From: Azolla caroliniana
Lineage: Eukaryota; Polypodiophyta
DNA length: 64,000 nt
Reading direction: 5' to 3'
Assembly (NCBI GenBank): GCA_043228905.1
Contig: JBHGNT010000022.1
Span: 12,710,001-12,774,000 of the forward strand
Made by a program: the position numbers and the translations under genes
Notes under the pieces: model-generated
Told to the model about the DNA's origin: nothing
Databases searched by the model: none
The model's input: only the letters and a program-made list of their open reading frames with translations
Shown: positions 21,291-35,400 of the stretch, one piece after another
Numbering within the stretch: the stretch's first letter is position 1
How the letters are laid out: each line of letters opens with the position of its first letter

Positions 21291-22848
21291 TGAATTAACC
21301 ATTGCATTGCCTCTATAGGTTTTCAAAACATAGTTCACCACTACATTTAAAACAAAGCGGTAGTGCATCACATCACTTAGTGATTTGCATTACAATGAAA
21401 TATATCCCTTTCCAAGTCCTACGATGGATATCTATATTCAAGTCACAACTATATTCAAGTGCTTGGAGTGCACAAGCTTGGCCATGGTTGTTGGCTATTA
21501 CGATCCTCAATGTGCTCCACCTATCAACAATTTCATTAGCATGACTTCACAAGACACGTGCTACCTATGCATGAACTACTCATGGAGGTTTCTCATGCTT
21601 GGAGTTGGTGCATTGTTATGGCAGTGAACATTTCGGAGGCCCATCACAAATGTCGATGGGCTATTGGTCAACTAATACTTCACGTAGGCCTCTATTGTAT
21701 GCTTTCTTCAGCATTAGCATATAGTTCAAGATCATGTGAATTTTCTAGTTAATCTTTGCCCGAATATCAAAGCCATCACAATGCTGAAATGTATGAAATA
21801 TACTTGTTAATGGTGATTTTTCCAACACTAACCATGAAACTCAATATCTTTATCAATTATGTCATCTGCTATGGCACATCCACTGTCTAAGTCACATAAT
21901 CATATGAGAAAACACAACTTAATATATCAAAAATAAAATGATTGTAGACAATTGCTCATATAGGATCTGCTGCTTTATATCATCATACTGAGTTTATAAA
22001 GAACCAATGGTTTCCATTTTACTCCAGATTTATCAAGTATTCCACCGGTGAGCTTCATGCCAGCTAAAAGCACTTGAATATAGACATTTTGAGGTTTATA
22101 TGCATTTAACATAAGACATGATTCTGATACATCCATATAAAAAAGTTAAGAAAAAGCTTCACAATGTCCGATTGACTGTGCCTTAATAAAAGAAATGTGA
22201 ATAAAATTTGTATTAATGTTATGAAACAGTCAATGGTTTATCCATGTAGCACTATCTTTGTTTCTCTATAATTATGAACAATGTCATAAATAGCTTTTTG
22301 AGTACACCACAATAAACGTGATGATCCAAATATAATTTCATGTATACAACTTGGCTATTTCTATAGCCTATTTGAGATTATCACATACAGGTATATATAT
22401 ATTGTATCTTATAATGGAGCATGACTCCATGTAAACTACAAAGACTAACATAGTAATAAATGAAAACAAACAATTTTGGTATATAATATTAGTGCCCATG
22501 GACATAGTAATCTTTAAGAGTTAACTGTGTAATCAATCACAAATAATTACCAACTTTGATTTTGATATCATACAACACAGGTTGAGATCCTCCAAATAAC
22601 ACTGCCCCTGCCAAAACAAAACGAAAAAAGAGAATAAGAAAATGTTTACCTTTCAATATAAAAAAAGAAGGAAATGTTGATCTGCATCCACACCTATTAC
22701 CATGCAGGTAAATTTCACATATTTTTGGTCCTTCAAATTTGATGTAGACACTTGGCTTCAGTAGAGTGATGTGTTAATATATTCGATCAATATGTTGATG
22801 TATTATGTAGAGAAAAGAATAACAATCTGGTAGGACAAAATTTTAGAG
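21291..22848. other. Intergenic DNA between the LINE and the phosphoesterase 3' end
   Basis: No gene is supported. Two overlapping plus frames (21302-21627) look like chance. The part adjoining 22849 should contain the 3' UTR of the phosphoesterase gene. A short (TA)n run lies at about 22391-22401. Confidence 0.5.
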
Positions 22849-23415
22849 TTAAAGCCGTTCAACAACAAAGTGATCGATGACTTGGGCATTGTTATTTGGG
22901 TCAGGAAAAGACCGTTGAGGACTCCATGTACTAGGGCACTTCCTCATGTATGATTCAATCAATTTATTCTCCTTACACCATTCAGGATCAAGTACCCATT
23001 CCTTCGGAACCTGAAAAATATATATATAATATAAGCAAAAACAAAGATAAAAACATGCAAAAAACTTCGGATGCATTTTTACACCAAGAAAGAGGATCAT
23101 AGGAAACTTAATACTTGGCCAAAAAAGACAATCATTTTAACTTTCAAAGGTTGATTGGAAGGTTTTCTCACTATTTCTTAAGTTCAAGGTTTTATTCTAA
23201 TAAAATATTTAAATTTCGTCTGCAATGTTAGCCAAATTTTAAGCAAATGTTTAAGGAATCCATAAAAACAAAGTGTATTGTCAGGGTTTCACAAGAAAAC
23301 AGCCCTGAACAGCAGCACATAGACATAATTACAACACCTGGAACAGCACATAGATGACAAAGATGTGAAAGCTATATATCTGTATATATCTATATCTCTA
23401 TCTATATGTATTTAA

Positions 23416-23450
<35 letters not shown>

Positions 23451-26400
23451 GCAGAGAGAGAGAGAGAGAGAGAGATTACTAAAGAAAACACTCTGGAAGA
23501 ACATACACATGATAGATTAAGAGTGAGTGAGAAATAAAAACAATTCCTACAGCCTTTAACAGCTTCACAGATATACATTATATACACAATAGATGAAGGG
23601 CAGCAAGAAACCAACAACAAACCTTGTCAACAGCAATTGTATACACTTCCAGGCTCCCAGATCTTGTGATGTGAAAGCGGGTAAAAGACTTATAGTTTGC
23701 TATTCTCAACGAAGAGAATGCTTCATCAAAATGGAGATGAAACCAGTTGATGCAGATGTAAAGATAGCAGCCAAAGACTAGAGAAACCACAGGCGTTGAG
23801 AAGACCCAATAATAAAGGAAGATACTTATGAAATACACAAACATATATCCTCGGGATAAAGCTGCCATTCCACTTTTGCATATACTGATGCGAGTCACCG
23901 CCATCACCTTGGAAGAGAAATACAAATAATGAATTGAACCATTAAAAAGAAATGTCACATGTATGAATAAGTAAACCATCAATATCACATACTAAGATAT
24001 ATCCTTTTTCATTTCAGTTTCCTCATGGTTAGTTGGTTAGACTAGTATATGTTGTTCCCCATGTGTACATTTGGTGCTTCTTTATAATAATAAAATGCCA
24101 TATGAATGAGTTAAGCATAAATACCGCAATCATCGACATAGTAACTTCTTTGTCATTTGTCTCATGGGTTTCGTTAGTGAAACACAGTTTTCCATGCCTA
24201 CATTTTGGTGCTTCTTTGTCCGCATACAGCAGACTCTACCTCCATGCTTGATAGTTTAGTTAATCTCTAAGGTTTAGGTTCTATTATATAATACCTCATT
24301 TAGCTAATAAATAAAAATAAATCATGTCATTCATGATGATTTTAGATTTGGTTTAGAGTTTTCTGAATTATACAGCTGGAGATGGTGGCTGAGAAAATCT
24401 CCAGGTTGAGAGATTATTGAAGTTCAAATTGTTATTGGATTGCTAATGTTTAAGACAGGAATGGTTGTCATGTCAAAGGTCATGTTATTGCCACATGAGG
24501 CTTTAGAAATGCATAGAGGAGAAGGTTTAACATGAGGTACAGAAGATGAAGACGAAGAATAGTCTCGTCATTGATAGGATTGCAGCATAGAAAGTGTCTT
24601 CAGGCGTATGGTACTCAAATGAAGAAGACATGAAATGGAAACGAAAGTAACCGTGGTCAAATGTAAGGGCCAAGAATTCATGAAGTGGAAAAGTGCAAAC
24701 ATGAGCTTTCTGGATTCTAGAGACCCTAAAACAAAGTAACAAACCACTTCATACCAAACAGTGTCGTGCATACAGCTAGCTATAAGTGATTCTATAAATA
24801 TTATGAGATCAACCAGATGCTTGCAAAACATGTTAATTTTCAACATAAACTCAGCACATACTTATCTATTCAAAATTGTGCTTTTGTGCTTGTTGCATTA
24901 TTGCAATATTCCAGTTGTATTATTCAGGTGTTTAAATGTACATTCAACTAGCACACTCATGTTCCCTAAATTTTTATTCTCTATTCTGCCTAAAAAAAGA
25001 ACTTAAATGAAAAAATATAGTACCTCTGGAACATCAAAAGCTGACATAAGATACTTGATGCATGCAGGATACAATCCAAATGTCCAATATTCAATCCTAG
25101 CCTTCAATCCAGTTGGATCTGGGAAATTTTCATTCTCAACAGATCTATACCATTCATATAATGTATGATAACCTGCAAAATGACAAAAATCTATGCAAGT
25201 TAAAAGATGTCCTTGGGAATAGAAATCTAAAATGATCTATATACGTCAAATTTAAAAATTATTCATATGTGCGAAAAGATTGATGACAGCTATGTAGAAA
25301 GAAATGCCACATCATTTAAAACATTCATAAACCCAAATTGAAAGAAACTAAATGTGAGCATAATAAATTTCGAGAGATATATAAGAAATCCTGACTTGCC
25401 TGCTGTGCCTAAGAGGCCATGTCGAATACATATCTCAATCCCTATCTCCAGTAGTAGCATCAGAACCATGGCCGCAGTCAAATGTGCACTCACATGAACC
25501 AAACCCAACACCATACGGCGTTTTCTTGAAATTTTTGCAGGAACAAATAGATATGAAAATATTAGCAACACCACGGTTCCACCAAGAGATATGTACGAAT
25601 ATTCGAGCATGTTTAGAAACATTGTCCATAGTGTCGACAAAAATTCACTTGCATGTCCAATCAATGAATTATCTTGCAGGATCTTGTCAAGATCACACTA
25701 AAAACAAATATTCACAATTAGCTTCGAAGAAAAGAAAATGCTTGCCAAATAGTAACAATACTGAAAACAGAGAACTTAAAAAACACGTGATTTCACTTTA
25801 AAAAAACATAAAACCACATGCAATGACTTCTTATAAAACATTATGCACTCCAGCTCCATTGTAATCATGCAGAGATCATTAAGACTTCATACCATTATCC
25901 ATAGCTTTGTTTAGGAATATTTCATAATGCATGAATGCACGCACACACAATGCCCACAGGTGAGTGTGCCTCGCCAAATATTGATGCAAGATCTACAGGA
26001 TATTCCAATTGATGATGATTATTTACAGTCAAGAATATGGGGAAACTTTACCACTAAATTTTAACACCCACATAACTAGACAACGGCACTAGTTGCTTCC
26101 TAACCAATAAGCAACATTAAGTATAGAAGAGAAGACAACATCAGTGGGATTAAAAGCATCAGAAAGAGCCATGATGGAAGAAGATTTGTCTCGACTGACA
26201 AAGAATACAGAAGACGGGGGCACAGGTATCCTATCTATAGCAGGGAAATAGCACCATAAGTTAAGTGCAAATATGCCTAAAAATGTTTGTATATAATAGG
26301 CAACCTGCTGTAATAAAGAGAGGACAGTGGAAGAAGATTTTTCCTGACTGATAAAGGATCCAGGGCGAGGGGTCACCCTAGCTAAATACAGACGTCGAAC

Positions 26401-29400
26401 TGTAGGTTAGCTATTTGTAGGTCTACTGGCAATGGTCAAAGGAAGTTGGATATAATAAGCAAGCTCGAGTAATAGAAGACTGCTGATTGCTATTATGTAC
26501 CCTGCCAAAAGTTTGTGTGTGCATGTGATATATGAGTAGTTGTGCTAACCTGCTCCTAAGTTGCGCCCAGAGTCTATGCCATTGACCAGTTTGCAGTCTG
26601 ACCAATGGCCTATTCTAACCATTCTGCTCCAACACCAAACTCTTTAGCAATCCTACATGCACATTGGTGTTCCCTTCTTTCTTCAGCACAGATATGTCAT
26701 CTTTGGCTCAAGCCATTAGTGCATGCTAGCATCGACCTTGCCATGTCCTTTCCCAAACCATATGGCACTTCGTACAGGGTTCTTCCCCAAGAAGTTGTCC
26801 CACTTCACCCTCAGCAGGATATTCTGGATGAGCAATCTTGCTTATCGCCCCTGTTGCGCAACCTTGCGCATTCACATTGCACGCCAACGCAGGACTAAAA
26901 GAGCAGACTTACCCAGGATTGCTTCAGTTCAATGGTTTCAGCTTTTGCAGCCAACAGCAGCCAGGGAACTTCTGTGCACATTTCGCCACACCAGACGCCA
27001 GTAGACATCACAGTTGCACTAGTGAAGCAAGTGTTCAGGCTGTCTGACCACAAACCAGAGGACACACAACTGCCACACAGTGAAGTCGAGGAAGGGAATT
27101 TCCCAAGAAAGGTGATATGAAGGATGTATAATGGGTGTGCATACCACAGCTTGATGGCTTCCCATTCACTACAGTATGCTTGATGTGTATGTTTGCTGGC
27201 CGGATTGTTCCAAGACCAACACAACTGCCTGTTCTTGCCGCTCTAATGCACTGAACTAATTATGCTCATTCAGATTTTAAACAAATATACAACATTGCAT
27301 CTATCAGATAAGTTCATCCCCCATTAATTCATAGAGAACTGACTCAATCACACTTGTCAAATTTCATGTGCCATGGTGCATAATTTCTTGGTAGGACAAT
27401 TAAGATAAAATGGCAGCCAAGAAGCCACACTGGTGTACAGAGGCATGTTTAAAGAGAATAACTGCAAATGATATTACGGTGACGCCTTCATGTTCTTAAA
27501 TAAGGATTGCACATCCAATAGGAAATTTCTTCTAACAAAAAGGTTATAGACCATGTTTCATTTCAGACTGCCATCTTATCTGCACAATCTAATGATGATA
27601 GGCTGCCTGTATCAAAAGGTCAAATGAGGACACAGGAGTATTGGGGCATCAAAAGCTAGTTGTATCAAATCTACCTCCATATTTATGCTTAAGTTACAAT
27701 ACATATTGTATGCATAAATAAGATAGCAAGACTTCAGTCTCACATAAATAAATGGAGCAGGGCCATAGTTTTACCTGTGGAAATGAAGAAAGCACCAAAA
27801 CAAAATACACTATACCACCAATCGCATCAAAACGCCAATTTTTTTTCCGAAACTTCAGGATATTTCCCAAGGCCATCTGAAAATCAAAGACTTATAAGAT
27901 ACCCTAGCAAAGTTAAAACATTTGCACCTTTGTGTTATCATCACAAAAGTAAACCATATACTCACTCTCTTTGAATCTGAGAATGATGGATACACAGATT
28001 TCTTCTCATATGAAGATCCCAAAAAGTAATCAAACTTTGCAAACACATGTGTGGGGTGCAGGAAAGCCCCACCACATCCATTGACAATAAGGTGTTCTAC
28101 ATTTGGAAGTTTTTGTGACTTAACAGCTGAATGGCGGAAGTAATGATGTAAATCACCTGCAATCCTGATTCTGCAACGATCTTTTAAGAGATCTTGAATT
28201 AAAATAGACACATTTGTCCCTGTTGTATTGCGCCAGTACCAATCCAGCAACCAGGAAGGTTCATGTGTCATGATTATGACAGAATCCTTTTTCTTCACCT
28301 TGAAATACCAAAATTGTGTGTTCATTACATATATCATTAAGGGAATAAAAGAGTTAACAAATGAAAGCCAAATCAGTAGAAGTTACATTAAGATACTACT
28401 CAAATTTGAAAAAATAGTAATAATAATAGATATAACTACTTGAAAATGGATTCACAGCTCCCAGCTACAGCTGGTTGGTTGTGACCTCTATGCACTACTA
28501 GTTCATGCATCTAGATGATAACAGGAAATTTGAAAAACACATACAAATTACAAGCTACCATCTACCGCATCAATACAATCCAAATCTACATAAACCTGAA
28601 CTTATTAAATACATTTGAGTGAGTACCATACGTATATATGGATTTTGTGTATGGATACAATAGGCACACAGTTAAGTAGTAGCACATATATTAACCATAG
28701 TTGAGAGTAACATGCCCAAAAATCAAGAATGTGAGTCCTGACACCACCAGAGGTAGATTTTGCTATCCCATTATATTTGCATCAAGGCATTCCTAATGAA
28801 AGAACAAGCACCATCATGGCTAGTGGCTTACCTTCCCCAAGGTTCTGGATCTGTGGATCCCAGGTAACAGCGCAAATGATTCTGGTCCAAAATGCGTGGT
28901 AGAAAGCATATCTGATTCAATGCAAATTGTTCTGCACACTCTTGAAGCACTATATTTAAGATGCTTCACAGCACGGCAAGATAATCGTAGTGTGCCAAGA
29001 TACTATAGACTATGCCTCTTGTGTTCCATCAATGCCAGGAAATCGAATTTTTAAACCATGAGTCTTAGCTCTCAGTATGAGTCAAGGTGCAAGATGTGGT
29101 TAACAAAAACTTGATTTAGGGTAACCGCTTTTCGACCAGGATGATTTTCGTTTTTTGACTATGCCCAATGAAAACAATTATGCTCACCATACAAATAATT
29201 GGGTCTTCCTCTTTTTCTAGACACACTACAATGACAAAGAATTGATGCATCTGACTTTTTTTATGCCACTCAATTGCCCTGGAATAATAGGCTATGTCGA
29301 TCTCTTCTTATGTAAAAATTAAAAACTGATGCCCAACGGCCAAAACCATAAAATCTGTAACCTAATGAGGTTCACTTTGAACTGTTTCACGACAGATGTT

Positions 29401-32400
29401 TAAAAGAATGGGCAATAAGACTTCAGGGTGTATACTTATATACCTATGTCCAACTTTGTCCGTTAATAAAAACAAAACGTATCAGGTTGCTATTATGATT
29501 TCTATACTCTACAAAACTTTATCATAGCAAAAACATTGAACATTATATTAATTATGATATGGAAAATCCAGTGTGAAACAGATATGGAGGTTTTTTCTGC
29601 TAGCTGGACAAAACTACCATTGTACCGATCTTCAAGAGCAGAGATCCCATGATATCTAGCAACTATAGGACAATAAGGATTGGGCATTACTTGGCTAAAG
29701 TATATGCGTCAATCCCAAAGTCAGAATTGAATGTATGTGCAGAGAGAAATAGCTGCCATTCAACCAGACAGGCAGGTTTCCAAAAGGGGTTTACCACTTT
29801 GGATCACATACGGACACCATCAATGCCCTTAATAAGGAACGAATAACCCATAAAAAGTAGAAACTATTGTTGCTTTGTGGGTTTCCAGGAAGACTTTGAC
29901 ATTAATAAACATGCTCAGCTCACGGAATGCCTAGGAAGTCATTGAAGTCCCAGTGGATATGTAATAGGGAATCTATGCACCATATGAATTATTGTCAGGA
30001 AAAGTGTGGATTCATCATGGGTTGGCGAAGGTCGTGACTAGCATGATTGGAATGAAACAAGGATGCCCACTATCACACACTTTTTATCTTTATATAGATT
30101 GGGTATATAACTGCATAGAGTATTTGGGTGGTTCAGGAGCCTGATTGGCAAGGGCAGCCATACCAATATTACTATAAGCTGATATCATTGTGTTTATTTC
30201 TGACTACTTGAAGGGACCACAAAGACATCAATTCTTTAATCACTTTGTATCAACAAATATCTGTCAGTAAACCTTGATATAAACTCAAGTGATGTGTTTT
30301 ACTGCCATTGAAGTATGGGTAAAGAGATCAGAACCAGAAGCTAGACAAAAAGAGGTCATACACACAATCCTACACATATAGGAGTAACACTCACCAGGCA
30401 TCTGTTCTCCAACTTATTTGGGATCTTCCAAACCAAAAGCACTCAAAATTGGCACATATGTCATCAAAACAGTTGGTTAAATATTGAGATAATCAATATT
30501 GGTATGCTGAAATGCAAGAAGGGTTCCAATAACATGGCATAAATATAAATACCCTACTCTCACTACTATATTGCTCAGATAGTCCACACCTGAACATGAC
30601 CAAAGAGAAAAATAATAGAGTGATCTGAACTGATATCATATAATTAGATAGTGAGAGAACATGGGCCAACCCAACAACATCTCCTAGTAGAAAGATGGAC
30701 CATTATAAGGCACTTTTTTTACACATGTAACTGAAGGGATTTATGACTTGGCCATTTTATATGAATACGGAACCATCCCACACACACTGTAATGTGATAG
30801 GGAAGCTCAAGAACTCTATATCAGTTGGAGATTGAAATACGCAGACACGGACGCTAATCTATGGACAAATGGCTGTCCATTGTGCCATCAAGGGTAGAAT
30901 CAGAAGAACACTATGTTTGCCATTGTTTTTTTTTATGAAATGAGATGGAGATACCATTGTTTCTTTCCAACAAGGCTTTGGCCCACTACACAATGTAATG
31001 GAAGACAAAAGTCAATAATCCCTGGGACTGTTCTTGGGACATAAGAGAGATGCTGAAGCACAACCAAACGACCACAACAGTTCATCAAAAAAGTATCATC
31101 ACAACTTTCTTTAGCTGCATCACTCTCTCCTATGCCCCAAATGAATCAAGGGCTACACACGTGGGGTCTCTACTAAACACTCAAAAGTGATTTTACAATA
31201 GATAGGATAATAGCAATTCCTCATGAACATAAGTGTTATCCTCTTAAGCCACAGCTTCCATCACATTTGTCATCCACAGATAAAGGCCATTATCACCAAG
31301 CAATGGAGGTGCTTCTCTCACTTAGTAGGCCTCGCCATCTTGAAGATCTTTTGGATGTAAAACTTTCAGTTTATCTAAGTTCAAAATCGTAAGTCCTTAG
31401 CTTAATGAGATTCTTTGGTACCTTATATTTAGATGTATATTTTTTGGACTGCTGTTCTCAAAGATGAGACCAACATTTTAAGATGCAATCTCTTGTTCGT
31501 TCTCATAGGCCATTTTGGCCTCTTAAAAGACATTAATATATCTTTCTTTTGTTCTTTTTTTCTCCTACCTTTCCTCTTTCTTAATAGGAGAATAATATAT
31601 GCAATTAATCAAATGATTCACTTGGAAATACTAAAGGTGTAGGCTCAATTACACACCTGTTTTCTAATTAATTCAGAAAAGTAGCGAAATTGCAATATGT
31701 CTATGTCTGCATAAAGTGCTTGATCTAGACCAAAAACCCACCAGCCATGTGGAAGCCGCAATGCAAAGTAGCTCTTCTTTTGGGGTAAAAGCCAACCACC
31801 AAGCCAGCTTTTGTGGCAAACGTATCGGACAAATGTTTCAAGCCCATCAAGCCAATCTACAAGTGCAAAGAAAAATCTCGTTATTAATTTGTAGAAATAA
31901 AAAAAAACTCATAGATACAAGAATTATACACACCATGGTTTCCTGGAATAGCAAAGCATTGTGGACCTTCATAATCAGCAAGAGATTGCACTCCACTTGG
32001 AAGCTCTGGTTTTCTGACAGCTATGTGTGCTTCCTTATAGAAAGGAGGGGGTTGTAATGCATATTGAAAGGGACGGAAAAGACGATTCTCATATGAAGAG
32101 GGAGATGGGTTAGGATAACTGCAAAAGCAGAGTACAATTACATTATGTACACAATGCCACAATCCACAAGCATCATGATGAGCCACACAAAATCTGAGAA
32201 AAAAAACGGTGACTCACGCAAGATCTCCTCCAATCATTAACAAATTTCCACGTTGTAGGCATTTCTGGTTTCCCTCGACCTCTAACTTTAATTGAGGCTG
32301 GGCAAGAAGGCGGGCCACTGTATATGTGGAATTACCACCGTCTCCTGTGTCTGCCATGAAGTCAAACCAGAGTTCTTCACGCTCACTCATATGACTGTAC

Positions 32401-35400
32401 AAAAAATCGTCCTGTTTAGAGCAGGGCTGATCTTTCGCCATAGCAGCCTGTCAGTAGGAAACATCACAACCAGGCAGATGCAATAAGCCACTCCCTAACT
32501 AATATATTAGCTTCAAGCTTATGAGTACAATGAGCTTGTTGCCCAATAGTAGAAAATAATTGTGAGGGAAGTCAAGGTCTGAGTCCTAAATATGCATAAA
32601 ACAGCTTTGTTATCATGTCCCAAAACATTCTGTGCGGCAACAATTCAACATTTTGATCTTACAGCTTGAAAAGTTCACACGAGATCACAATCTTCCTATG
32701 AGATTCTATTTTGCAAACCTAACATGATATTTGATCACTCCCATATCTTTTATTGGGTTATGTCAAAATCACTGCTAAAAATCGACCATTTATGTACTGA
32801 AATACCTGCATGGTTCTCATGTCAAATCGGCCAAGAAAGAGAGTGACGGATACTAAAAGGTCAAATGCAGTTTTAAACAAGTCAGCTGATGTCCTGCATA
32901 AACGGAAACAAATCATAAGTAACAACAACAAAGAACCAATTTTTCAAAAAATCCAAAGTTTAAAGGTAGTTATAGAAAAATACCCAGAATACCAGGGCAC
33001 CATATCCAAGAACATGGGATCCCTGTTGACAGTGGCCTGCACCTTGGAATCAGTAACCTTCTGAGGATGTGTCAAAGCCCAACTGTCAATAAACATAGAG
33101 AAAACCCTGAAATTTAGTTCTCGGCATCTCAAAAACCATTTAAATTTGTGATTTTTATAAGACATTTGTTTTGTGAATATATTTACCCAGTTGAGCGCTC
33201 AACAACATAATTTGCTATATACAACCCAATAAACGTGGCCCACAAAGAGTATACTGGTGATATAATGTTATCAGATGCACCAACACATCCTTCATTGCAA
33301 GCTAGCTACAAGTGAAAAAAGGGAATATACTGAAATTAAGACTTCCTTTGAAGCATTCAATTAATAAGCAACAATATGAGGAACCAGTTACGCATATACC
33401 TCTCCATATAGAACCCACTTCGAAAAGACAGGATAGTCATTGGCAGAACCCACAGGCCCTAGCCAAGTAGAGCATATTTGCTCTTTGGCATCATGCCATC
33501 CCATGACCCATGTTTTGTTTGAACTTTTTAAGTAATCGAATATTATTTGACTAGACCTTTGCCGTCCAAAAGGGAGAATCCGCGAGGGAGCGCGGTTGCC
33601 ACAATGACTGTAGAAGACACAGCAAGCTATGCTCAAAACCTGGTAATATTTATGTAACATCGGTTACCCCGTGACAACAAAACTTACATTTTGGATTGAT
33701 GATGGAAGAATTAAGTTCAAAACAGGATCTTAACATTTGATCTCAAGATGGACTGTTTGACTTCAAATGGACACATTATATTTGAGTTGATAATGGGAGA
33801 ATTTTAGGCTCAAAAACATCTTACGCTTGAATTAGTGAAATTTTCAGTTCAAAAAGTTACATGGCATATGTCCACCGACAACGGAGAATTGAAGTTAAAA
33901 ACAAATGATATCTTACCACACTATTCTGCAGTATAGTGAGAATCTCGGGCCTCTTCCCAGCCAGACGGGCTGCAAGGCCGAGATACCATAGCATCAAGAA
34001 ACATATATGAAAAGCTGCTAGTGCAATAACAGAGGATAAAAACAATGTCAAAAAGAGTGATAAGTTCATCTTCAGATCAACTCCCATGGACTGGAAACTC
34101 GGAAGATGATAGCATGCTGCAATTAATAACCAAGCCACATACCTGCCATCACATGGACAGGGACCATGTTAGGTCCAGAATGCAAATCAAAGCTATTTGA
34201 CAGAATTAATTGCATTTCACAAACTTCTTGGGCAAAGGTGTCATGCTGACATGGTCAAAAAACAATTGGTTGCAAAGAAAGTATGGGCGATATCTGAGGA
34301 TTCGAAGGGTAAAGTGTTGAACCACAATGTTTCTAGGCAAAATGCTAAAATTGCACCAAGTGGATTTTAGCTTTGTTTCCAACAAAGTTAATTTTACAGT
34401 TTTCGCTACGAGGGTACATATTAAAATGGTGTTATGTGAAATTAAACTCGTTCTCAACTCATAAAATGTAAAGTTTTCTGAAGCTATCCACTTTTAACCA
34501 TTGGTTAATGCTGAGCACTACATTTTTGGCAGAGATTCATCTTCTATGTAAACCTAAGTAGAATGAATAAAAAAATACACAAAAGTCCAGTCTCTTAACT
34601 ATGGCAAACTAGATTGTGCATGGATAAAGGTTTCCACATTCAATTGACCCTATCTCTAGCCTGCTGTATGCACAACAGTCTCCATCCGATTAATAATCAT
34701 CATATGCAATGGAAAAGCAAGTAAATTTATCCATACATAAGAAAATGGTCTAGGTTCTAGCCTTACTATTGTCTCCTAAATGAAGATTATGTCTGTACAC
34801 AACAATGTCCATTATATTAAGAGCTATGAGCCTAGTGCATAGATCAATCAATCTAAATCTAAATGATCTACCTCAAATCTTAATACTGAATCCTAACAAA
34901 GGTTATGTGAGTGTAACTAACAATATCCAGAAGATTGAGGACTATTATAAGCAATGAAGACCATATCTATCAAGATTGTGGATGGATGAAGCCATTTACA
35001 ATTGTCTAGCTGGAGCCTTAACATTCACATCTGCTGAAGGTTATATGTACGAATACAGCAATATCCATGAGATTAAGGACTACTATATCTAATGGAGACC
35101 ATACCTATCCAAAAGGTGCCTGTATAATGCGATCCATATGCAAATGGATCTAAATCTACCTTTAATACTGATTCCTACTGAAGAAACGAGGACCATATTC
35201 ATCTCGATTGTGCATGGATAAAGCCCTCTATATGCAGATGTTCTATCTGGAGCCTTATCATTCACATCTACTTAAGGTTATATATACAAATATAGCAATA
35301 TCCATGAGATTAAGAACTACTATATCCAATGGAAACCATACCTATCCAAAAGGTGCATGGATAAAGCAATCCATATGCAAATGCATCTAAATCTAGCTTT

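Noticed and set aside
26605-27224. Cluster of overlapping plus and minus frames in phosphoesterase intron 11
   Set aside because: Several frames of similar length overlap on both strands, none resembles a known protein, and the exons around them join without it.
28341-31656. A missing exon in the large intron 9 of the phosphoesterase gene
   Set aside because: Exons 9 and 10 join in phase 0 with plausible family sequence across the junction, and the intron content is a LINE remnant.
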